From positions 103,653 through 167,652 of the forward strand of contig CAJYNG010000025.1 of NCBI GenBank assembly GCA_913775725.1: a DNA stretch of 64,000 bases, written 5' to 3'. The first letter of the stretch is position 1. The number at the start of each line of letters is the position of its first letter. This document shows, piece by piece, positions 8,911-17,603 of this stretch. The notes under the pieces are model-generated. The model was not told the origin of the DNA. It saw only the letters and a program-made list of their open reading frames with translations, and did not search any database. A program made the position numbers and the translations under genes. The stretch is from an uncultured Stenotrophomonas sp. (GTDB taxonomy: Bacteria > Pseudomonadota > Gammaproteobacteria > Xanthomonadales > Xanthomonadaceae).

Positions 8911-9625
8911 TCCAAGAACCGTCGCTCGCGACATCTTCGGAGTTGTTGATGAACTGTTCCCTCACCTGACACCCGGCGCAGTAAACAACTTTAACTCACG
9001 AATTATTGAAGTCGATTTTGGTGAAAGCCCAGAAAATTTCATCGCATCCTCAAAGCTCCAGAAGGCGCTTCTCTTTGAGCTTGCGTATAGCGTTGCTGAA
9101 ATCTTACTAAGCGAGCTCCCCATCGATTGGGATCGGTGCCTTTCGATGGCAATTGAACGTCAAAGATCATTCTTCGACGCAAAGGTTTCTCGCTCACTTG
9201 AAGATCCTGACAAAACTGCAGCACTGATGGTTGGAACGAATTTGGCTCACTGGTTAGTACTTCAGAGTAGCGCGAACGGGAACGTACTGAACTCAGGACC
9301 ATTCATTCCTGGTCTTGAATGGATCGCCAGCGGGAGGGGAGATTTCAGCATCGCTGAAAGTCTAATCGAAGTTAAGTGCACAGCTAAGAAGTTTTCCTCA
9401 GCTGACTTTAGGCAGGTTTCGATCTACTGGTTGATGAGCTATGCCGCGGCATTGGAGGGCCGTGGAGAAGAATGGAGGGAGTTCACTCTTTTTAATCCAC
9501 GACGCGGCGAATTCTTAACTATGAAGTTCGACAACCTGCTTTCGTCCATCGCAGGAGGAAGGACTAAACTTGAGATCCTCCAGCTATTTCATTCGCTTGT
9601 CGGATCTCGCGCTCATTCTCAATGA
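8900..9625 (+). CDS. PD-(D/E)XK-like nuclease partner of the reverse transcriptase
   Basis: Protein of 241 residues starting MQVDPRTVARDIFGVV at 8900. The start sits inside the end of the RT gene with a Shine-Dalgarno GAAGGAGG at 8887-8894, so translation is coupled. The catalytic signature of the PD-(D/E)XK superfamily is visible: GDFS with D148, IEVKC with E157 and K159, then a helix with FRQ (Q172). The N-terminal 130 residues look helical and are not recognised. Low GC like the RT gene. The pairing suggests a two-component defence module in which the nuclease is effector or processing enzyme; this role is inferred. An earlier in-frame ATG at 8813 lies wholly within the RT and is rejected. 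Confidence 0.7.
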   Translation: MQVDPRTVARDIFGVVDELFPHLTPGAVNNFNSRIIEVDFGESPENFIASSKLQKALLFELAYSVAEILLSELPIDWDRCLSMAIERQRSFFDAKVSRSLEDPDKTAALMVGTNLAHWLVLQSSANGNVLNSGPFIPGLEWIASGRGDFSIAESLIEVKCTAKKFSSADFRQVSIYWLMSYAAALEGRGEEWREFTLFNPRRGEFLTMKFDNLLSSIAGGRTKLEILQLFHSLVGSRAHSQ

Positions 9626-9706
9626 ACGTCACTTTCAATAGTCTCACCAGAATATATGTCAGCGTGCTTTCGAACAACTGCAGAACTGCGGATCTAGGTC
9701 TACGCT

Positions 9707-10600
9707 TCACCCCAGCGCTTCCACCACCCAATCAATGAACACCCGCAGCCGCTGGCTCATGTGCCGATTGGGCGGGAACATCACATGCATCGGCATCGGC
9801 GGCAGCTGCCAGTCCTCCAGTACCGGCAGCAGTTCGCCACGTGCGACATGCGATTCGGCCATGTAGCTGGGCAGCGCGACCACGCCCAACCCCGCCAGCG
9901 CCGCGGCCAGATACGCATTGCCGTCGTCGAAACCGACCGTGTAGCGGCCCTGCACCTCGATGCGCTCATCGCCACGCTGGGCGCTGAACACCCGGGCACG
10001 GCCACTGCGCGGGCTGAGGAAGCCGACCATGTGGTGATCGGGCCCTTCCAGCGCGCGCAGGTCGGTCGGCAGGCCGAAGCGCTGCACATAGCCGGGGCTG
10101 GCGTGGAGACCGATCGGCAGCGCCGCCAGCGGCCGCGCCACCAGCGCTGGGTCGGCCGGGGTGCCACCACGGATCACGCAATCGACGTTGTCGGCGATGA
10201 CGTCGACCTCGCGGTCGCTGACGCCGACATCCAGCTGGATCTCCGGGTAACGCGCCTGGAAATCCGGTAGTGCTGGTACCAGCCGCAGCCGTGCGTACGG
10301 TCCGGGCACATCCACGCGCAGGCGGCCACGCGGCTGGGCGGCCGCGTCGCCCAGCCCGCCTTCGACCTCGTCCAGTTCGGCCAGCAGGCGGGCGATGCGC
10401 GGGTAATAGGCCGCGCCGTCGGCGGTGACGCTGACCCGGCGGGTGGTGCGGTTGAGCAGGCGCAGCCGCAGGTGCGCCTCCAGCTGCTGCACCAGCTGGG
10501 TAACCGTGGTGCGGCTGATCTGCAGGGTGTGCGCGGCGCGGGTGAAGCTGCCGGTTTCCACTACCCGGGCAAAGGCCCGCATCGCCTCGAAACGGTCCAT
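9707..10600 (-). CDS. LysR-family transcriptional regulator
   Basis: Regulator of 297 residues from MDRFEAMRAFARVVETGSF. The N-terminal winged helix-turn-helix (FTRAAHTLQISRTTVTQLVQ) is followed by a LysR substrate-binding domain. It is divergent from the RidA-family gene with 108 bp between the start codons, so it probably controls that gene and itself. An extended frame to 10696 overlaps the intergenic region and is less likely. Inducer unknown. The stop codon lies 81 bp from the end of the AT-rich RT island. Confidence 0.9.
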   Translation of the reverse strand: MDRFEAMRAFARVVETGSFTRAAHTLQISRTTVTQLVQQLEAHLRLRLLNRTTRRVSVTADGAAYYPRIARLLAELDEVEGGLGDAAAQPRGRLRVDVPGPYARLRLVPALPDFQARYPEIQLDVGVSDREVDVIADNVDCVIRGGTPADPALVARPLAALPIGLHASPGYVQRFGLPTDLRALEGPDHHMVGFLSPRSGRARVFSAQRGDERIEVQGRYTVGFDDGNAYLAAALAGLGVVALPSYMAESHVARGELLPVLEDWQLPPMPMHVMFPPNRHMSQRLRVFIDWVVEALG

Positions 10601-10610
10601 GGCCGGCCGT

Positions 10611-10631
10611 GATTGTTTGGAATTGACAATC
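10611..10631. promoter_or_regulatory. Inverted repeat between lysR and ridA, probable LysR operator
   Basis: GATTGT (10611-10616) and ACAATC (10626-10631) form a perfect 6-bp inverted repeat around a 9-bp centre, the size and dyad form of LysR-type recognition sites. It lies 11 bp upstream of the LysR start, where autoregulation is usual. Binding is inferred from position and symmetry only. Confidence 0.5.
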
Positions 10632-10708
10632 AATCTAGGCCGATCATCGCGGTTTATCCAGACAGCGCTGGCGCGGAGGATGGCGTTCTCTCCCACGGGA
10701 TCTTCCCC

Positions 10709-11098
10709 ATGTCACAGCGTGATGTCGTTTTCCCCGCCGGGCGCCAGGCCCTGTACGAGCGCAACCGCTATTCGCCGGCGATCCGGTCCGATGGCTTCCT
10801 GTTCGTTTCCGGCCAGGTCGGCAGCCGCGAGGACGGTTCGCCCGAGCCGGACTTCGAGACGCAGGTGCGCCGCGCCTTCGAGAATCTCAATGCGGTGTTG
10901 GCCGCCGCAGGCTGCACGTTCGATGACGTGATCGACGTGACCGTGTTCCTGGTCGATCCGGAGAAGAACTTCGAGAAGGCCTGGGCGATCGTGCCCGAGT
11001 ACTGGGGCAAGGCGCCGCACCCGACCCTGACCGGCATCGGCGTGACCTGGCTGTATGGCTTCCAGTTCGAGATCAAGGTGATCGCGAAGCTGCCGTGA
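10709..11098 (+). CDS. RidA family (YjgF/YER057c/UK114) protein
   Basis: Small cytosolic protein of 129 residues, starting MSQRDVVFPAGRQALYERNR. It has the family pattern YSPAIRSDGFLFVSGQVG near the N-terminus and a C-terminal GFQFEIKVIAKLP strand. RidA itself deaminates reactive 2-aminoacrylate imines; many paralogues act in specific catabolic pathways. The conserved arginine used for catalysis in RidA is not evident near the C-terminus, so this may be a non-canonical subfamily member. Divergent from the LysR gene. Confidence 0.85.
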   Translation: MSQRDVVFPAGRQALYERNRYSPAIRSDGFLFVSGQVGSREDGSPEPDFETQVRRAFENLNAVLAAAGCTFDDVIDVTVFLVDPEKNFEKAWAIVPEYWGKAPHPTLTGIGVTWLYGFQFEIKVIAKLP

Positions 11099-11106
11099 CC
11101 GTTACT

Positions 11107-11345
11107 GTAGAGCCGAGCCCATGCTCGGCTGGTCGTGCGAAAGCAGCCGAGCGTAGGCTCGGCTCTACAGACGCGCAGCCCGGTGTCCGACCCCACGGGT
11201 CGAAAAGCGTGTCGACCAAGGTCGACACCTACCGGGGCGGCTGGTCGCGCGAAAGCAGCCGAGCGTGGGCTCGGCTCTACAGAAGCGCGTCCCGTGTCCC
11301 ACCTCACGGGCCGAAAGGCGTGCCGACCAAGGTCGGCACCCACCA
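11107..11345. repeat. Cluster of five SMAG/GTAG hairpin repeats
   Basis: Five copies in alternating orientation fill the 354-bp gap between the RidA gene and the czc operon: 11107-11131 (GTAG head forward), 11143-11168 (reverse, ending CTAC), 11207-11232, 11256-11280 and 11319-11345. Copies 1, 2 and 4 belong to the gccgagc/gctcggc subfamily; copies 3 and 5 to the tcgaccaaggtcga or ccgaccaaggtcgg subfamilies. Beyond them, 11346-11452 should hold the czc promoter; an AT-rich stretch near 11408-11422 is the only candidate. Confidence 0.85.
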
Positions 11346-11452
11346 GGGCAGACGGTCCTCTGGATCGTCCACATGAACGGGAGATTCCGACGAATTCCCG
11401 AAGCGGCCATTGATATTGTATCCGGCGAAAACCGCTTGCTAGCCTCCTCTTC

Positions 11453-11785
11453 ATGCGCTGGATCACCCGCCACCTCCGTTCGACCCTGCTGATGCTGCTG
11501 ATGGCGGCATTCGTGGTCGTGCCGGTGGCCGACGCGCTGGCGTGCACGGTGGAACCGCACGCCAGCACGGTGCACGTGGAGTCCGCACCGGATGCCGATG
11601 GCGATGCCGACGGCAAGCATGTCGGTGCCTGTGGTCACAACCACTGCCACCACTCCAACCTGAGCCTGCCGGCCAGCACCCTCGCCGCCTTCGGTGCGCC
11701 ACTGCCGGCGCGCTGGATGAGTGCGGGCGATGCGGCGACCTATGCGGTCGCCCAGGATGAATTGACGCGTCCACCCCGGGCGTGA
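11453..11785 (+). CDS. czcI: CzcI-like small periplasmic metal-responsive protein
   Basis: Protein of 110 residues with a clear signal peptide (LLMLLMAAFVVVPVADALA) and a short mature part containing a Cys/His cluster, GACGHNHCHH at about residues 59-68, and a C-terminal RPP tail. Size, signal peptide, metal-binding cluster and position just before czcC match CzcI of Cupriavidus, a poorly understood modulator of Czc expression. It precedes czcC by 56 bp and is probably the first gene of the operon. The symbol is by analogy only. Confidence 0.55.
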   Translation: MRWITRHLRSTLLMLLMAAFVVVPVADALACTVEPHASTVHVESAPDADGDADGKHVGACGHNHCHHSNLSLPASTLAAFGAPLPARWMSAGDAATYAVAQDELTRPPRA

Positions 11786-11841
11786 GTTGAGCGCGTCCCG
11801 CGATTGCGGGCTCCCGTTTCACTCACAACCGGAATCCCCCT

Positions 11842-13095
11842 ATGTCGATCCTGACACCTCGGTCGCCGCGTGCGGCCGGGCTGGTCGTCGCCGTGTTGCT
11901 GGGCCTGGCCCCGGCGGCATCGGTGATGGCGCAAGCCGCCCCCTCCTACGACACCCTGCTTGAACGCCTGGACCAGCTGCCCGGCACCCGTGTGGGTACG
12001 GCACTGGCCGAGGCCGCCGATGCGCGCGCCGACCAGGCCCGTGCGCTGCCCAATCCCTCCCTTTCCTACTCGGCCGAAAACGCCTGGGGCTCCGGCACCT
12101 ACCGCGGCATGGGCAAGGCCGACACCGTGCTCACCCTGTCCCAGCCGCTGGAGGTCTGGGGCCAGCGTGGCGCGCGCGTCCGCGCCGCCCGTGCCGAGGC
12201 CCAGGCGGCCAACCTGCGTGGCGCGCAGAGTCGCAGCGACGTGGCCAGCCAGCTGGCGGTGGTCTATGCACAGGCGGAAAGTGCACTGCGCCGCTACACC
12301 CTGGCCGAAGAGGCACTGAGCCTCACCCGCGATGACGCCAACGCCGTCAACGCCATGGTCAAGCAGGGCCGCGAACCGCAGCTGCGCGCGGTGCAGGCAC
12401 AGAGCGAAGTGGCCAATGCCACGGCGTCGCTGGATGAAGCCCAGGCGTTCCGCGATGCCGCGCTGGCCCGGTTGGCCGGCACCGCACTGCTGGATGCACC
12501 GGTGCAGTCGATCGACAACAGCCTGCTCGACCGCGCCCCGCCGCTGCCGCGCGGTGCCACCGATACCGCGCTGGCGGTGCGCATCGCCGAAGCCGAAGCC
12601 GATGCGGCGGGCAAGCTGGTCGACGTGGAGCGCAAGCGTGCCCTGCCCGATCTGAGCGTCACCGCCGCGCAGACCCGCTTCCGCGAAGGCGGCGAGCGCG
12701 CCTACAACCTCGGGCTCAGCCTCAGCATTCCGTTGTTCGACCGCAACCGTGGTGGCATCCGCGCCGCCAACGCCGACCAGCGCGCGGCCGAAGCGCGCCT
12801 GGACCAGCAGCGTCGCGACAGCGAGGCCGAGCGCCTGTCCGCCGTGGCCGGGCTGAAGGCGGCCGGCAGCCGCACCCGTGCCGCCGATGAAAGCGTGGTC
12901 GCCGCCGAAGAGGCCTACCGCCTCGCACGCGTCGGCTTCGACGCCGGACGCATCTCGCAGCTGGAACTGCGCAGCACCCGCAGCGCCCTCATCGCCGCCC
13001 GCGGCACCGCCGTGGATGCGCGCCTGTCGCGCGTCGGCGCGGAAATCGATCTTGCCCGCCTGGAAGGGCGCGCACCTTTTGTGGAGGCCCCATGA
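11842..13095 (+). CDS. czcC: CzcC-type outer membrane factor (TolC family)
   Basis: Outer-membrane channel of a heavy-metal RND efflux pump, 417 residues, with an N-terminal signal peptide ending near VMAQA. The body shows two TolC repeats of long alpha-helical heptads (for example ARAEAQAANLRGAQSRSDVA and LERLDQLPGTRVGTALAEAA). It overlaps czcB by 4 bp (ATGA), and the three pump genes are thus tightly coupled. Confidence 0.88.
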   Translation: MSILTPRSPRAAGLVVAVLLGLAPAASVMAQAAPSYDTLLERLDQLPGTRVGTALAEAADARADQARALPNPSLSYSAENAWGSGTYRGMGKADTVLTLSQPLEVWGQRGARVRAARAEAQAANLRGAQSRSDVASQLAVVYAQAESALRRYTLAEEALSLTRDDANAVNAMVKQGREPQLRAVQAQSEVANATASLDEAQAFRDAALARLAGTALLDAPVQSIDNSLLDRAPPLPRGATDTALAVRIAEAEADAAGKLVDVERKRALPDLSVTAAQTRFREGGERAYNLGLSLSIPLFDRNRGGIRAANADQRAAEARLDQQRRDSEAERLSAVAGLKAAGSRTRAADESVVAAEEAYRLARVGFDAGRISQLELRSTRSALIAARGTAVDARLSRVGAEIDLARLEGRAPFVEAP

Positions 13096-14297
13096 CTCTC
13101 TCCCGTTCCTTCCCCCTGATCGGCGGCCTCCTGCTGACCGTGTTCCTGGCCGGCTGCGCCGGCAACGCACAGACGCCTGCCAATGAAGACCCGGCTGCGG
13201 CCAAGGCCGGCACCGACGATGGCCACGGCCATGCCGCCGACAGCAAGGAAGCCAAGGCCGAAGCCACGAAGGCGCCGGCGGACGCCGATGAAGGCGTGGT
13301 GCAGCTGACCCCGGAACAGATCAAGGCCTCCGGTATCGAAGTGGTCGCGATTGGTCGCGGCGGTGGCGGTTCAACCCGCCTCGCCGGCCGGGTCGAACCC
13401 TCGGTCGGTGCACGTGCCTCGGTGGCTTCGACCGTGACCGGCCGCGTCGAGCGCGTGCTGGTCGCGCCGGGCACGGCGGTGAAGCAGAACCAGGCACTGG
13501 CCATCGTGGTCAGCGGCGAAGCGGCGGTGTTCCGTGCCAACGCGCTGGCGGCATCCGCCGAGGCCGAGGCCGCACGCCTGGCCTATGGCCGCGACAAGGC
13601 GCTGGTCGACCAGGGCGTGGTCGCGCGCCAGGAAATGGAAGCCTCGCGCGCCCGTTCGCTGGCGGCACAGGCGCAGGCGGCGGCCGCGCAGGCCCAGGCC
13701 GCCGCCAACGGTGCGCCCGACGCCAGTGGCCGCGTGCGCATCACCAGCCCGGTGGCCGGCATCGTCGGCAACGTGCAGGTCACTCCCGGTGGCGTGGTCG
13801 CCGCCGGCAGTGCAGTGGCCGATGTCGCCGACCCGGCAATGAACGAGCTGGTGTTCACCGCGCCGCCGGCGCTGGCCGCGCAGGTCACGCCGGGCATGAA
13901 GCTGGAGGTGAGCGTACCCGGTGGCAGCTTCACCGCCACCGTCACCGGTTCGGCCGCCGATGTCCGCCAGCAGGGCGGCGTCGCGGTGATCCGTGCCACG
14001 CCAGTGAATGCCGCGTTGCCGCCAGCCGGTTCACCGGTCTCGGCCGTGGTGGTCACCGAAGGCCAGGAGGGCTCGCTCAGCGTGCCCGCCGATGCGGTGC
14101 AGAACGTCGATGGCAGCAGTGCGGTGTTCGTCGCCGTCGAAGGTGGCTTCAAGGCGCAACCAGTCCTGGCCGGGCGCCGTGCCGGTGACCGCATCGAGAT
14201 CCTCGGTGGGCTGACCGGCAGCGAGCGCGTCGTCGGTGCCAATGCCTTCCTGCTCAAGGCCGAACTGGCCAAGGGCGAAGCCGAGCACGGCCACTGA
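13092..14297 (+). CDS. czcB: CzcB-type periplasmic adaptor (HlyD family)
   Basis: Membrane fusion protein linking pump and channel, 401 residues. The N-terminus carries a lipobox, LAGC, after a hydrophobic stretch, so it is a probable lipoprotein. A His/Asp-rich segment (DDGHGHAADSKE) follows and could sense or chelate metal. Next come a split lipoyl domain (VLVAPGTAVKQNQALAIV and ITSPVAGIVGNVQVTPGGVV) around a helical hairpin and a beta-barrel. It is followed after 10 bp by czcA with a GAGGAGG ribosome binding site. Confidence 0.88.
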   Translation: MTLSRSFPLIGGLLLTVFLAGCAGNAQTPANEDPAAAKAGTDDGHGHAADSKEAKAEATKAPADADEGVVQLTPEQIKASGIEVVAIGRGGGGSTRLAGRVEPSVGARASVASTVTGRVERVLVAPGTAVKQNQALAIVVSGEAAVFRANALAASAEAEAARLAYGRDKALVDQGVVARQEMEASRARSLAAQAQAAAAQAQAAANGAPDASGRVRITSPVAGIVGNVQVTPGGVVAAGSAVADVADPAMNELVFTAPPALAAQVTPGMKLEVSVPGGSFTATVTGSAADVRQQGGVAVIRATPVNAALPPAGSPVSAVVVTEGQEGSLSVPADAVQNVDGSSAVFVAVEGGFKAQPVLAGRRAGDRIEILGGLTGSERVVGANAFLLKAELAKGEAEHGH

Positions 14298-14307
14298 GGA
14301 GGCGACC

Positions 14308-17300
14308 ATGTTCAAGCTGATCATTGAAACAGCGGTGCGCCACCGCTGGCTGGTGGTGTTCATGGCTGCGCTGATCGCCGCGGTGGGGCTGTTCCAGCTG
14401 GGCAAGCTGCCGATCGACGCGGTGCCGGACATCACCAACCGCCAGGTGCAGATCAACACGGTGGCACCGGCGCTGACACCGGAGCAGATCGAGCGGCAGG
14501 TGACCTATCCGCTGGAAACCGCGCTGGCCGGCATTCCCGGCCTGACCACCACGCGTTCGTTGTCGCGCAATGGCTTCTCGCAGGTGACCGCGATCTTCAC
14601 CGACGCGACCGACATCTACTTCGCCCGCCAGCAGGTGGCCGAACGCATGCGCGAAGCGTCTGAAGACCTGCCCGATGGTGCGTCGCCGATGCTGTCGCCG
14701 GTCACCACCGGCCTCGGCGAGGTGCTGATGTGGACGGTGGACTTCACCACGTTCGATCCGGCCAAGCTGGCCAAGCCTGGTGAAGCGGGCTGGCAGGCCG
14801 GTGAGGTCTACCGCACACCGGAAGGCAACCTGCTGCGCACGCCGGAAGAACGCGCGACCTACCTGCGCACCGTGCAGGACTGGATCATCGCGCCGCAGAT
14901 GCGTTCCAGTCCGGGGCTGGCCGGCGTCGATACGGTCGGTGGCTACGTCAAGGAATATGGCGTGCATCCGGACAGTGCCAAGCTGGCCGCGCACGGCCTC
15001 GGCCTGGCCGACCTGGTCACTGCCCTGCAGCGTTCCAACGTGCAGGCCGGTGCCGGTTTCGTGCAGCGTGCCGGCGAGGGCCTGGTGGTACGCGCCGACG
15101 GCCTGGCGCTGACCACCGACGACCTGGCGCAGGCCCCGGTGGCCACCCGCAATGGCGTGGTGGTGCGCGTGGCCGATGTGGCCGACGTCGACCTGAGCCG
15201 CGCGCCGCGCCTGGGTGCGGCCAGCCGCAACGGACACGAGGCCGTGCTCGGTACCGCGCTGATGATTGCCGGTGGCAACAGCCGCACCGTGGCCCAGGCC
15301 GCTGCGGCGCGCCTTGAACAGGTGAACAAATCGCTGCCGGCCGACATCGTGGCCGCACCGGTGCTGGACCGCAGCGTGCTGGTCAATTCCACCATCAAGA
15401 CCGTGGCCAAGAACCTCACCGAAGGTGCGCTGCTGGTGGTGGTGGTGCTGTTCCTGCTGCTGGGCAACCTGCGTGCGGCCACCATCACCGCGCTGGTGAT
15501 TCCGCTGTCGTTCCTGTTCGCAGTGATCGGCATGAACCGCTTCGGCATCAGCGGCAACCTGATGAGCCTGGGTGCGCTGGACTTCGGCATCCTTGTGGAC
15601 GGTGCAGTGATCGTGGTCGAATCGACGCTGCTGATGCTGGGCCAGCGCCGCGCCGAGCTGGGTCGTGCATTGACCGCGATGGAGCGGCTGCGCGTGGCCG
15701 CCGATTCGGCGATGAAGATGGCGCGTCCAGCGGCGTTCGGACAGCTGATCATCCTGCTGGTGTTCGCGCCGATCCTCACCCTCGAAGGCGTGGAGGGCAA
15801 GACGTTCCACCCGATGGCGGCGACCTTCATGCTGGCCCTGGTCGGTGCCTTCATCTTCTCCTTCACCTTCGTGCCGGCGATGGCCGCGCTGCTGGTGCGC
15901 GAGCCCAAGGTGAAGGACGGCGATGCCCATGCCGACAATGGCGAGCACGAAACCAAGCTGATCCGCGTGCTGCGTGGGCGCATCGAACCGGTGGTGCGCA
16001 AGGCCGTGGCACATCCGCGCACGGTGCTGGCCGGTGCGGTGATGATGGTGGTGGTGGGCATCGGTTCGTTCTCGCTGCTGGGCCGCGAGTTCATGCCGAC
16101 CCTGGACGAAGGCAACGTGGCGATGCAGGCGTTGCGCGTGCCCTCGACCTCGCTGGAGCAGTCGCTGGCGATGCAGCTGGCGCTGGAGAAGGCGATCGCC
16201 AAGCAGCCGGAAGTGGAGACGGTGTTCTCGCGTACCGGTACCGCCGAGGCGGCGATCGACCCGATGCCGACCAACATCTCCGACAGCGTGATCGTGCTGA
16301 AGCCGCGCAAGGACTGGCCGGATCCGAAGCTGGGCAAGGACGCACTGGTGGCGCGCTTCGAGAAACTGGCCGGGCAGCAGCTGGGCAACAGCTTCGAGTT
16401 CAGCCAGCCGATCGAACTGCGCTTCAACGAGCTGATTTCCGGCGTGCGTACCGACCTGGCGGTGATGATCTTCGGCGACGACTTCAGCCAGCTGCAGAAG
16501 GTGGCCGACCAGGTGGCGCTGAAGCTGCGTGCAGTGAACGGTGCAGCCGACGTGCGGGTGGAACAGATCTCCGGCCTGCCCACGCTCAACGTGGCGATCG
16601 ACCACGTGGCAGCGGCGCAGTATGGGCTGACCGCTGCGGACGTAAGCGATGCGCTGTCCACCGGCATTGGTGGCACTGCCGCTGGCAAGATCTTCGAAGG
16701 TGATCGCCGCTTCAACGTGGTGGTGCGCCTGGACGATGCCTCGCGCAACGATCCGGACCAGCTCGCATCACTGCCGATCGCTACGCCGTCGGGGCTGGTG
16801 ATTCCGCTGTCGTCGGTGGCCCGCATCACAGTCAGCGAAGGGCCGAACCAGATCAGCCGCAACAACGGCAGCCGCCGCGTGGTGGTGCAGGCCAATGTGC
16901 GTGGTCGTGACCTGGGTAGCTTCGTCGGCGAGGCGCAGGCCGCAGTAGCGGACGTAGCGCTGCCGCCAGGCGCCTACCTGACCTGGGGTGGCCAGTTCGA
17001 GAACCTGCAGCGCGCGGAGAAGCGACTGGCAACGGTGGTGCCGGTGGTGTTCCTGCTGATCGGCAGCCTGCTGTTCATGGCCCTGCGCAGCGGCAAGGAA
17101 GCCATTCTGGTGTTCAGCTGCGTGCCGCTGGCGCTGGTCGGCGGCATCCTCGCCCTGTTGCTGCGTGGCATGCCGTTCTCGGTATCGGCGGCGGTCGGCT
17201 TCATCGCCGTCTCCGGCGTGGCCACCTTGAACGGCCTGGTGCTGATGCAGGCGATCCGCGAACGCCTGGATGCCGGCGACCTGCCGCTGCAGGCGGCGAT

Positions 17301-17517
17301 CAACGGTGCCTCCAGCCGCATCCGCGCGGTGCTGACTACGGCGCTGGTGGCGATCGTCGGCTTCATTCCAATGGCGATTGCCAGCGGTTCCGGCGCAGAG
17401 GTGCAGAAGCCGCTGGCGACGGTGGTGATCGGTGGCCTGATCACCGCCACCGTGCTGACCCTGCTGGTGCTGCCGACGTTTGCCGCGCGCGTGGCCAAGC
17501 CGCGGGCGGTCGGCTGA
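14308..17517 (+). CDS. czcA: CzcA-type heavy-metal efflux RND pump
   Basis: Inner-membrane proton/metal antiporter of 1069 residues beginning MFKLIIETAVRHRWLVV, with the two 6-TM halves and large periplasmic loops of the HME-RND family. The proton relay in TM4 is present: DFGILVDGAVIVVES with D425, D431 and E438. The pattern DFG-x3-DGA-x4-E is that of the Zn/Co/Cd (HME1) group, though the residue after the glutamate is Ser where Asn is usual. Substrate divalent Zn, Co or Cd is inferred. The upstream frame to 14236 overlaps czcB and is rejected. Confidence 0.9.
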   Translation: MFKLIIETAVRHRWLVVFMAALIAAVGLFQLGKLPIDAVPDITNRQVQINTVAPALTPEQIERQVTYPLETALAGIPGLTTTRSLSRNGFSQVTAIFTDATDIYFARQQVAERMREASEDLPDGASPMLSPVTTGLGEVLMWTVDFTTFDPAKLAKPGEAGWQAGEVYRTPEGNLLRTPEERATYLRTVQDWIIAPQMRSSPGLAGVDTVGGYVKEYGVHPDSAKLAAHGLGLADLVTALQRSNVQAGAGFVQRAGEGLVVRADGLALTTDDLAQAPVATRNGVVVRVADVADVDLSRAPRLGAASRNGHEAVLGTALMIAGGNSRTVAQAAAARLEQVNKSLPADIVAAPVLDRSVLVNSTIKTVAKNLTEGALLVVVVLFLLLGNLRAATITALVIPLSFLFAVIGMNRFGISGNLMSLGALDFGILVDGAVIVVESTLLMLGQRRAELGRALTAMERLRVAADSAMKMARPAAFGQLIILLVFAPILTLEGVEGKTFHPMAATFMLALVGAFIFSFTFVPAMAALLVREPKVKDGDAHADNGEHETKLIRVLRGRIEPVVRKAVAHPRTVLAGAVMMVVVGIGSFSLLGREFMPTLDEGNVAMQALRVPSTSLEQSLAMQLALEKAIAKQPEVETVFSRTGTAEAAIDPMPTNISDSVIVLKPRKDWPDPKLGKDALVARFEKLAGQQLGNSFEFSQPIELRFNELISGVRTDLAVMIFGDDFSQLQKVADQVALKLRAVNGAADVRVEQISGLPTLNVAIDHVAAAQYGLTAADVSDALSTGIGGTAAGKIFEGDRRFNVVVRLDDASRNDPDQLASLPIATPSGLVIPLSSVARITVSEGPNQISRNNGSRRVVVQANVRGRDLGSFVGEAQAAVADVALPPGAYLTWGGQFENLQRAEKRLATVVPVVFLLIGSLLFMALRSGKEAILVFSCVPLALVGGILALLLRGMPFSVSAAVGFIAVSGVATLNGLVLMQAIRERLDAGDLPLQAAINGASSRIRAVLTTALVAIVGFIPMAIASGSGAEVQKPLATVVIGGLITATVLTLLVLPTFAARVAKPRAVG

Positions 17518-17523
17518 AAGCGC

Positions 17524-17553
17524 ACGGGGTCGGATCCTATGATCCGACCCCGT
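17524..17553. repeat. Perfect 13-bp hairpin of the GGGGTCGGATC family
   Basis: ACGGGGTCGGATC and its complement enclose the loop CTAT, 7 bp after the czcA stop. It shares its core with the longer hairpins at 28482-28521 and 34096-34135. It may end the czc transcript, although no T run follows (only TTT). Confidence 0.8.
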
Positions 17554-17565
17554 TTCCCGGTCCGA

Positions 17566-17594
17566 GGTACTGCCGGCCAGCGGCCGGCACTACC
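17566..17594. repeat. SMAG-like hairpin (tgccggcc subfamily)
   Basis: A GGTAC-headed stem of tgccggcc / ggccggca ends in CTACC; it lies between the convergent czcA and DUF885 genes. Confidence 0.6.
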
Positions 17595-17603
17595 TTGGTC
17601 TGA

